Shown: one piece after another, positions 58,418-64,000 of the stretch
Layout: each line of letters starts with the position of its first letter
Position numbering within the stretch: position 1 is the stretch's first letter
Assembly: GCF_900177815.1 (NCBI RefSeq)
Contig: NZ_FXAZ01000001.1
Location: forward strand, 868,001 to 932,000
Length of the DNA: 64,000 nt
Source: Paenibacillus aquistagni
GTDB lineage: Bacteria; Bacillota; Bacilli; Paenibacillales; Paenibacillaceae
Direction of reading: 5' to 3'
Notes under the pieces: generated by a model
Seen by the model: only the letters and a program-made list of their open reading frames with translations
What the model was told of the DNA's origin: nothing
The model's database searches: none
Translations under genes and position numbers: made by a program

Positions 58418-59059
58418 ATGAAAATCGCGATTATCGGAGCAACAGGAAAAGCAGGACGCTTTATCATGAATGAGGCGCTGGAGCGCGGACATGAGGTAAC
58501 GGCCATCGTACGAGATGCTTCCAAAATGAATCATGCGCAAGTTGAGGTGCAAGAAAAGGACGTACACGCCATAACCTCTGACGATGTGAAGGACTTTGAT
58601 GTGGTAGTGAACGCCTTTGGTGCTCCAATGGGACAAGAGCAGCAGCATGTTCAAGTAGGGAAAATATTGATTGAAGCAATGGCGGGTGCGCCTCGCACAA
58701 GATTGCTTGTCGTAGGCGGAGCGGGAAGCTTGTTTGTCGATGAAGCCAAGACTTTGCGTGTGATGGATACGCCGGACTTCCCAGAGGCATATAAGGCAAC
58801 AGCAAGCAACCAAGGCAAGAACCTTGCGGACCTTGAGGCATCGAGCGGTATTCAATGGACTTTTATAAGCCCATCGGCCTTTTTTGATCCGAGCGGCAAG
58901 CGAACAGGTACGTATCAGGTGGGCAAAGATCATTTGCTAGTGAATGCTAAAGGGGACAGCTATGTAAGCTATGCGGACTACGCGATTGCCATTCTTGATG
59001 AGATTGAGGAACCAAAGCATCTGAATACTCGTTTTACGGTGAGCTCCGAGCAGGCATAA
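58418..59059 (+). CDS. NAD(P)-binding atypical SDR (YwnB/BVR-B-like)
   Basis: 213 residues, Rossmann fold: IAIIGATGKAGRFIMNEALE, VVVNAFGAP, RLLVVGGAGSLFVD and a WTFISPSAFF segment. It belongs to the YwnB-like flavin-reductase/biliverdin-reductase-B-like atypical SDRs, which lack the classical YxxxK pair and often respond to electrophile or redox stress. TAGGAGGAATTAAC precedes the ATG. It is a single gene behind a strong promoter with two inverted repeats and ahead of a terminator. Confidence 0.88.
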   Translation: MKIAIIGATGKAGRFIMNEALERGHEVTAIVRDASKMNHAQVEVQEKDVHAITSDDVKDFDVVVNAFGAPMGQEQQHVQVGKILIEAMAGAPRTRLLVVGGAGSLFVDEAKTLRVMDTPDFPEAYKATASNQGKNLADLEASSGIQWTFISPSAFFDPSGKRTGTYQVGKDHLLVNAKGDSYVSYADYAIAILDEIEEPKHLNTRFTVSSEQA

Positions 59060-59112
59060 GAAAAAATAACGCAAGGCGGCTGCATAAGTTGATATAGAGC
59101 GAATATAAAGCG

Positions 59113-59140
59113 AAGCGGACGATTATTGTCCGCTTTTTTG
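59113..59140 (+). terminator. Intrinsic terminator of the YwnB-like gene
   Basis: GCGGAC (59115-59120) pairs with GTCCGC (59128-59133), followed by TTTTTT. It overlaps the stop region of the convergent small membrane-protein gene. Confidence 0.85.
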
Positions 59141-59386
59141 CTGTTTATTTTGCGCTAGGGCACTGAATTTCTGAATGAGCGGCTGCAGCGCTTTTCGGGA
59201 AAATGAAGCCAATAAGATAAGGAACGACAAGATGATGACGATCATTTCTCCTGGATCAATGACATCTAATGTGGAGAATTGGTTAATCCATGCTTCCTGC
59301 AGGGTAAAGCCTGTTAGAATATCAAGCCAAATGGATAAGATCAGATGCAAGGTATATGCAACGGCACAGGCAATAAAGATTCGCAA
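59123..59386 (-). CDS. Small two-helix membrane protein, unrecognised
   Basis: 87 residues with two hydrophobic helices (FIACAVAYTLHLILSIWLDI and MIVIILSFLILLASF) around a polar loop with DVIDPGE, and a basic Gln/Lys-rich tail. A TTG at 59386 lies eight bases after AAAGGAGG and is the best start, though the frame is open 20 codons further. It is divergent from the GerA gene, 98 bases away, so a link to germination is possible but unproven. I do not recognise a family. Confidence 0.6.
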   Translation of the reverse strand: MRIFIACAVAYTLHLILSIWLDILTGFTLQEAWINQFSTLDVIDPGEMIVIILSFLILLASFSRKALQPLIQKFSALAQNKQQKSGQ

Positions 59387-59484
59387 GTAACATCCTCCTT
59401 TTCTGATTAGCTTCTCAAGCATCTTCATCGAATAATCAGGCAGCATTCAGCAAATAATGGGTGTAATCAGAGGGGGATGAGCAT

Positions 59485-61065
59485 ATGAATCAATCTTCGA
59501 ATCGCAATCGCCATAAGCCGCTGAGCCAGCAATCACCCAACTCCAACCAGCATTCCACGGAGAAGCTGGATACCTGGCAGCAGGATCAGACGAAGCCTGA
59601 GCCTATCGTATCGAAGGATCTGGATACGAATTTAGAGTATCTACGCAAACGTTTTGGACACAGCTCAGATCTCGTAACCCGGCAGTTTGTTATTCATACA
59701 TCGATTCGGATGCGCGTGGCGATTGTATACGTTGATGGCTTGGCGAATCAGGACATCATTCAAGAGGATATTATTCAGCAGCTGATGAGAGATGAGCTCC
59801 AAGCGAGCAATATGTCTAAAGAGCAGCTGATCAGATACATAACAGAGCATTTCCTGCCTGTCGGTGGCGTGCAGGTGCTAAGTGATTGGAATACTTTAAT
59901 CAGCAACATGCTGCTAGGTCAATCTGTCCTTATGCTTCATGGTACGAATCAGATGGTCACGATGAGCACCACTGGAGGCAATAGCCGTTCGATTGATGAG
60001 CCGAATACAGATGTGGTCATTAGAGGTCCGCGCGAGGGCTTTATTGAGGTGCTTCGTACGAATACAGCGCTTATTCGAAGAAGAATCCGCAACCCTGACC
60101 TGTGGCTGGAAACGATGCAAATTGGTACGGCGACCCAGACGAACGTATCCATTATGTATATGAAGAGCATTGCGCCAGACAATGTGGTCAATGAAGTTCG
60201 TTCGCGGTTAAAAAAAATTGAGCTTGATGCCGTTTTGGAATCCGGCTACATCGAGAAATGCATTGAGGATCAAAACTGGACACCGTTTCCCACCGTGTTT
60301 ACAACGGAAAGGCCAGATTCAGCTGCGGCTAATCTGCTTGAAGGCAAAGTCGTTATACTCGTTGACGGCACTCCTTTTGTGCTAGTTGTTCCCGTTGTGT
60401 TCAATCAGTTTTTTCAAGTAGTTGAAGATTACTATTCTCGCTATGATATCAGTACTGCACTGAGGATCTTGCGTTTGATCATATTCTTCATTTCGTTTAT
60501 TGGGCCTTCTTTTTATATTGCTGCTACGACTTATCATCAAGAGATGATTCCTACATGGCTGTTGATCTCCTTGTTGACTCAGCTTGAAGCTACACCATTC
60601 TCAGGCTTCACGGAAGCCATTCTAATGGAGATTATGTTCGAAATATTACGTGAAGCGGGGGTAAGGCTCCCGAAAGCAATTGGGCCGGCGGTATCCATTG
60701 TAGGAGCTCTTGTTATTGGACAAGCTTCTGTACAAGCAGGGCTCGTCTCTCCTGCTATGGTGATTGTCGTTTCGGTTACGGCAATCTCGAGCTTTGCCAC
60801 CCCTAGTTTTCATCTGGCAATTTCGGCTAGGCTTCTGCGGTTTGTCCTTATGGTCAGCGCTGCAACGCTCGGATTATTTGGGATAATCATGACTTTGATT
60901 ATGATTTGTGCGCATCTGTGCAGTTTGCGTTCTTTTGGAGTTCCTTATATGTCTCCATTCACCTCAACTCTAAGAACGAATCATGATGACTCTTTGTTCT
61001 TCTTGCCACGATGGTTGACCTATATGAAGCCCAAGCTCTCCAAGAGTAATTCACCTGTAAAGTAG
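59485..61065 (+). CDS. GerA-family spore germination protein (receptor A subunit)
   Basis: 526 residues: a Gln/Asn-rich hydrophilic N-terminus, two cytosolic subdomains (IRMRVAIVYVDGLANQDII; GPREGFIEVLRTNTALIRRR; LLEGKVVILVDGTPFVLVVP), then at least four transmembrane helices (about 325-480) with FTEAILMEIMFEILREAGVR and a proline-rich exit, the full GerAA architecture. Germinant receptors sit in the inner spore membrane and trigger cation and dipicolinate release. GAGGGGGATGAGC precedes the ATG. It is followed seven bases later by GerC, with no GerAB permease gene between or after. Confidence 0.92.
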   Translation: MNQSSNRNRHKPLSQQSPNSNQHSTEKLDTWQQDQTKPEPIVSKDLDTNLEYLRKRFGHSSDLVTRQFVIHTSIRMRVAIVYVDGLANQDIIQEDIIQQLMRDELQASNMSKEQLIRYITEHFLPVGGVQVLSDWNTLISNMLLGQSVLMLHGTNQMVTMSTTGGNSRSIDEPNTDVVIRGPREGFIEVLRTNTALIRRRIRNPDLWLETMQIGTATQTNVSIMYMKSIAPDNVVNEVRSRLKKIELDAVLESGYIEKCIEDQNWTPFPTVFTTERPDSAAANLLEGKVVILVDGTPFVLVVPVVFNQFFQVVEDYYSRYDISTALRILRLIIFFISFIGPSFYIAATTYHQEMIPTWLLISLLTQLEATPFSGFTEAILMEIMFEILREAGVRLPKAIGPAVSIVGALVIGQASVQAGLVSPAMVIVVSVTAISSFATPSFHLAISARLLRFVLMVSAATLGLFGIIMTLIMICAHLCSLRSFGVPYMSPFTSTLRTNHDDSLFFLPRWLTYMKPKLSKSNSPVK

Positions 61066-61072
61066 GGGGCGT

Positions 61073-62251
61073 ATGAAAAGAATAATTCGTATAATATGCT
61101 TGTTAAGCATGGTGTTCTTGCTCGCAGGTTGTTGGGATGTGAGAGAATTGAATGAGACGGGCTTTGTTACCGCAATTGGCATTGACTCCGGACAATCGAA
61201 GAAACTCAATGTATCAGTTCAAGTCATCAATCCGAGCGGTGGATCAAGCATGCTGTCAGGTGGTTCGAGCAATGCCATGAGCACCCTCAGTTACTCTGCG
61301 GAAGGTGACAATGTATTCGAAGCAACAAGGAAAATAAGTAAATCAATCTCGCGTCAGCTTCACTACGGACATACGGTACTGTTAGCAATTAGCGAGGAGC
61401 TGGCAAGAACCGAAGGAATTGTTCACATTCTTGATGGCATTGAAAGAGACAATGAATTGCGCTCCTCTGCATCCATTATCCTAACGAAGGGCCTAACAGC
61501 AGAACAATTCCTGCACACAGGAGCATTACTGGATCGGATTGGTGCAATGAAGGTGAAGCGACTCTTGAATAATACGGAAGAGATTCTCGGTGAAAATAGT
61601 GATGGGCGCTTATACCAAGTGATTCGAACGTTGACTTCTCCTGGGAGAGAGGCATGGATTAATGGATTTAAGATACAAGATGATAGAGGCGCTAAGTATA
61701 CGATTGCGGATGGAATTGGTGTGTTTCGACACGGAACGTTAATCGGTTGGATTGATAATGAGACTAGCCGCGGCGTATTATGGACTCTAGGAAAGGTGAA
61801 GTCAACACTTATCAGTTTGGATTACGGCGGCGAGAAGAAAAACATTGGCATTGAAACCTATCGCACACAAGCTAAAATGAAGGCAGTGAGTAAAAACGGT
61901 AAACCTGTCATTCATATTGTTATTAAAGCTCAAGCGAACATTGGTGAGGTTGATGCGGATGTTGATCTTTTGGATCCTATGGTCATTATGGAACTTGAAA
62001 AACAAGCAAATGCGGCCATAAAGGAGGAGATCGAATCCTCCATCAAGAAGCTGCAAGAAATGAAAAGTGATATTTACGGGTTTGGAAATGTCATCCATCA
62101 AGGGCAGCCAAAGCTGTGGAAGAAGGTTGCTGCTGATTGGACGGATAGAACTTTTCCTACACTTGAGACGGTTGTGACAGTAGACTTGCATATTCATCGC
62201 CTTGGCTTAAGGACGAATCCGTTAATACGCAGCATGGAGGAGCAGGAGTAG
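61073..62251 (+). CDS. Ger(x)C-family spore germination lipoprotein (receptor C subunit)
   Basis: 392 residues with the family's lipoprotein signal and invariant GCWDVRELNE (Cys20 acylated). ITAIGID-like VTAIGIDSG follows, then the three-domain GerC body (FEATRKISKSISRQLHYGHT; GREAWINGFKI; C-terminal KKLQEMKSDIYGFGNVIHQG). It is probably translated with the A subunit. A receptor normally needs A, B and C; B must come from elsewhere or this pair works with another receptor's B. Confidence 0.92.
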   Translation: MKRIIRIICLLSMVFLLAGCWDVRELNETGFVTAIGIDSGQSKKLNVSVQVINPSGGSSMLSGGSSNAMSTLSYSAEGDNVFEATRKISKSISRQLHYGHTVLLAISEELARTEGIVHILDGIERDNELRSSASIILTKGLTAEQFLHTGALLDRIGAMKVKRLLNNTEEILGENSDGRLYQVIRTLTSPGREAWINGFKIQDDRGAKYTIADGIGVFRHGTLIGWIDNETSRGVLWTLGKVKSTLISLDYGGEKKNIGIETYRTQAKMKAVSKNGKPVIHIVIKAQANIGEVDADVDLLDPMVIMELEKQANAAIKEEIESSIKKLQEMKSDIYGFGNVIHQGQPKLWKKVAADWTDRTFPTLETVVTVDLHIHRLGLRTNPLIRSMEEQE

Positions 62252-62325
62252 AGAATCCCGAACGCAGAATGTGAGTGAAAATAACACTCTTTGTTAATAA
62301 TGAAGAAATGAAATTGCGTATTTGG

Positions 62326-62357
62326 TTAAAATATCATGTAAATCAACGATATTTTAA
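62326..62357. repeat. Perfect inverted repeat
   Basis: TTAAAATATC at 62326-62335 and GATATTTTAA at 62348-62357, separated by 12 bases. It may be a terminator for the ger pair or an operator; no T-tract beyond the arm itself. Confidence 0.5.
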
Positions 62358-62484
62358 GTATATTAATCATATTAACGCTTACATGAAAGAATATGGCGAA
62401 TAATAAGCGTGAAAGTGTGATAAAAATCGTATATAGTATTTATTATAGTGTAAAAAGACGAGCAAAATGAATATTTTGTTTTTC

Positions 62485-62524
62485 GGAGGAGCCTGGCATT
62501 TTAGGGCTCCTCTTTGTCTTTTTT
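62485..62524 (+). terminator. Terminator immediately upstream of the antiporter gene
   Basis: GGAGGAGCC (62485-62493) pairs with GGGCTCCTC (62504-62512), followed by TTTGTCTTTTTT. It may end read-through from the ger genes or act as an attenuator of the antiporter gene. Confidence 0.82.
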
Positions 62525-62556
62525 AGGATTTACAAATAAAGGGAGTGGATTAGGGA

Positions 62557-63735
62557 ATGGAGTTCATTTTGTATCTGGTAATGATACTATTCTTCACAAA
62601 GGTTGCTGGCGACCTGTCTGTACGTCTAGGACAGCCAGCGGTACTGGGGAAGCTCTTGGTGGGCGTTATCTTGGGACCTGCGGTGCTCGGCTGGATCGAG
62701 AATACCACCTTTATTGAGCAAACAGCTGAGATCGGCGTGCTGCTCTTAATGTTTATCGCGGGGCTTGAGACGGATCTGGATCAATTAAAGAGCAATTGGA
62801 AGTCAGCACTTGCTGTAGCCGTTGGCGGTATTATTTTGCCATTTATCGGGGGATATGGTGCTGCAGCGGCATTTGGCTTCACGCACAGCCATGCCTTGTT
62901 CTTCGCAGTCTTGTTCTGTGCTACTTCTGTCAGCATCTCCGTTCAGGTGCTAAAAGAAATGAACAAGCTGTCGTCTCGTGAAGGAACGACGATTCTTGGA
63001 GCAGCGGTAATTGATGATGTGCTTGTCGTGATCTTGCTTGCCTTCATTATGAGCATGCTTGGTCAAGGTTCAGATGTATCCCTTGGCGTGCTTGTAGGTA
63101 AAAAGGTTCTATTCTTTGTCATTACCATTGCAGCGAGCATTTTTGTTGTTCCGCCAATGATGAAATGGCTCTCCAAGCTCAAAGTGACCGAAGCGGTTAT
63201 CACGATGGCACTTGTCATCTGCTTTGGTTTTGCTTACTTTGCAGAAATGCTGCAAATGGCTGGTATTATCGGAGCATTCGCAGCAGGGATCGCATTGTCA
63301 CAGACCCCATTCAGGCATGATATTGAACACAAGATTGAACCGATTGCCTATGCGGTATTCGTGCCTGTCTTCTTCGTGAGCATTGGTCTTAATGTCAGCT
63401 TTGAGGGAATTGGCAGCCAGATTGGACTGCTTGTCGTGATCACGATTGTTGCGATCGTGACGAAGCTGCTCGGGGGCTTTGCTGGCGCTCGCTTAACTGG
63501 ATTCAACAACAAGTCTTCTTGGGTTATCGGGTCAGGCATGGTGTCCCGTGGTGAAGTCGCGCTTATTATAGCTGCAACTGGTCTTCAAGGGGGATTACTG
63601 CTGCAGGAGTACTTCACAGCGGTCGTCATTATGGTTATCATTACGACGCTGGCGACACCACCGCTGCTCAAAATCTTGTTCAGCGAAAAATCGTCTGCAT
63701 CCACCAAGTCTGTTGATCAGTCTTCCAATATGTAA
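62557..63735 (+). CDS. CPA2-family cation:proton antiporter (KefB/NhaS3-like)
   Basis: 392 residues, about 12 transmembrane helices. VRLGQPAVLGKLLVGVILGP, VLLLMFIAGLETDLDQL, the ion-site AVIDDVLVVILLAF in helix 5, and GSGMVSRGEVALIIAATGLQ in helix 10-11 are all family landmarks. The C-terminal TrkA-N (RCK) regulatory domain of KefB/KefC is missing; the protein ends soon after the last helix, as in shorter Na+/H+ or K+/H+ antiporters. AAGGGAGTGG and AGGG lie before the ATG. Ion specificity is not readable from the sequence by eye. Confidence 0.92.
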   Translation: MEFILYLVMILFFTKVAGDLSVRLGQPAVLGKLLVGVILGPAVLGWIENTTFIEQTAEIGVLLLMFIAGLETDLDQLKSNWKSALAVAVGGIILPFIGGYGAAAAFGFTHSHALFFAVLFCATSVSISVQVLKEMNKLSSREGTTILGAAVIDDVLVVILLAFIMSMLGQGSDVSLGVLVGKKVLFFVITIAASIFVVPPMMKWLSKLKVTEAVITMALVICFGFAYFAEMLQMAGIIGAFAAGIALSQTPFRHDIEHKIEPIAYAVFVPVFFVSIGLNVSFEGIGSQIGLLVVITIVAIVTKLLGGFAGARLTGFNNKSSWVIGSGMVSRGEVALIIAATGLQGGLLLQEYFTAVVIMVIITTLATPPLLKILFSEKSSASTKSVDQSSNM

Positions 63736-63769
63736 GCCAGAGACATGATAGACGTATGCAAGCAGCAGG

Positions 63770-63819
63770 AGAAGCATTCAGAACTCACTCTTCAGTGGAT
63801 CTGAATGCTTCTTTTTTTG
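63770..63819 (+). terminator. Intrinsic terminator of the antiporter gene
   Basis: AGAAGCATTCAGA (63770-63782) pairs with TCTGAATGCTTCT (63800-63812), followed by TTTTTTG. Confidence 0.9.
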
Positions 63820-63825
63820 TGTATG

Positions 63826-63881
63826 AAAAAGCATCGGCCCAATAGCTGCCCCATGAAGGCCGATCTATTGAACCGATGCTC
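63826..63881 (-). terminator. Terminator for the minus-strand gene at the window edge
   Basis: On the minus strand AGCATCGG pairs with CCGATGCT (plus 63830-63837 and 63873-63880), with inner CAATAG/CTATTG, followed by TTTTTC. Confidence 0.72.
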
Positions 63882-63903
63882 TATAATTTTGACAAGCAAT
63901 GAA

Positions 63904-64000
63904 TTATTTGACGTGTTTGCGAAGCAGGGCAAGCAGCCAGATGATGCCTGCACCCAAAATAGCATGCCCAAGTCCTGCAATGTGAGGAAGGAAGCTCAGA
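63904..64000 (-). CDS. C-terminal end of a small membrane protein (5' partial)
   Basis: Thirty-one residues are visible before a TAA at 63904-63906: a hydrophobic, Gly-rich GLGHAILGAGIIWLLALL helix and a basic RKHVK tail, typical of a membrane protein end. It runs off the window on the right and is followed by a matching minus-strand terminator, which supports it being real. Too short to identify. Confidence 0.5.
   Translation of the reverse strand, partial: LSFLPHIAGLGHAILGAGIIWLLALLRKHVK

Larger units (their letters stand above)
62252..62556. other. A/T-rich 305-base leader region between gerC and the antiporter
   Basis: No gene seen. It contains a perfect 10-base inverted repeat TTAAAATATC/GATATTTTAA (62326-62335, 62348-62357), a second ACGCTTA/TAAGCGT pairing (62375-62381, 62404-62410), and a terminator ending about 32 bases before the antiporter ATG. 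I recognise no known riboswitch class, including the ydaO (c-di-AMP) type. Confidence 0.5.

Noticed and set aside
62252-62556. ydaO-type c-di-AMP riboswitch before the antiporter
   Set aside because: The conserved GC-rich core of that class is not visible in this A/T-rich leader.
63792-63980. 62-codon minus-strand frame near the right edge
   Set aside because: It crosses the antiporter terminator arms and the minus-strand terminator; another frame in the same stretch gives a better hydrophobic C-terminus ending at 63904.

Overview
The window looks like chromosome from an endospore-forming Firmicute, most probably Paenibacillus or a close relative. The evidence is an alpha/beta-type small acid-soluble spore protein, GerA/GerC germinant-receptor genes, an SLH-domain surface protein, a secreted GH8 glucanase or chitosanase, and several Paenibacillus-style carbohydrate modules. 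Those modules combine LplB/YtcP-type permeases, a lipoprotein binding protein and YesMN or AraC regulators. AGGAGG-type ribosome sites and A/T-rich intrinsic terminators fit. I saw no rRNA, tRNA, CRISPR array, insertion sequence or prophage.

Layout, 1-10 kb: the 3' end of an ANT(4')-type aminoglycoside nucleotidyltransferase, gpmA, a four-gene polyprenyl-glycosyltransferase cassette (GT39, GT2, DUF2304, small DMT permease), a YcaC-like isochorismatase-family hydrolase and a yneQ homologue broken by a one-base frameshift. Next come a sulfotransferase divergent from an APS kinase (donor synthesis beside donor use), a spore protein, a CxxC flavin oxidoreductase, an AI-2E-family permease and a YdjM-like membrane hydrolase. 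At 10-21 kb: a membrane AraC regulator with its importer, an EEP-family phosphohydrolase, the SLH protein and GH8. At 21-32 kb: aspA, a zinc-ribbon/HTH protein, a CNNM/CorC transporter, a pstS gene without pstCAB behind a Pho-box-like repeat array, DedA, a luciferase-like monooxygenase, a second AI-2E-family permease with a sigmaW-like promoter, a lipoprotein phosphoesterase and a DUF421 protein.

At 32-48 kb lie two carbohydrate systems. The first is binding lipoprotein, YesM kinase, YesN regulator, two permeases and a second binding lipoprotein. The second is a LacI repressor, two permeases, a binding lipoprotein and a cytoplasmic GH30 hydrolase, tied together by an identical perfect 16-bp palindrome in front of the repressor gene and the transporter operon. 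No importer in the window has its own ATPase gene, so a shared MsmX-type ATPase encoded elsewhere is implied. At 48.8-54.6 kb a Gfo/Idh/MocA dehydrogenase, an FAD oxidoreductase, a TIM-barrel isomerase, an AraC regulator and a GH88-type unsaturated glycuronyl hydrolase form a likely uronide-catabolic group.

The last 10 kb hold a MarR/MFS pair with an operator over the promoter, a ClpP paralogue, an ECF-like sigma factor, a YwnB-like NAD(P)-binding protein behind two copies of TGTAAC-N7-GTTACA, a GerA-GerC pair lacking the B permease, and a CPA2-type cation:proton antiporter with a terminator just ahead of its start.

The most unusual points are the sulfation pair, the yneQ frameshift, the Pho-box/orphan pstS, the two operator systems whose architecture can be read directly, and a 5'-truncated Imm11-like gene. 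I found no clearly new multi-gene system of the defence or mobile-element kind. All functions are inferred from motifs read by eye.
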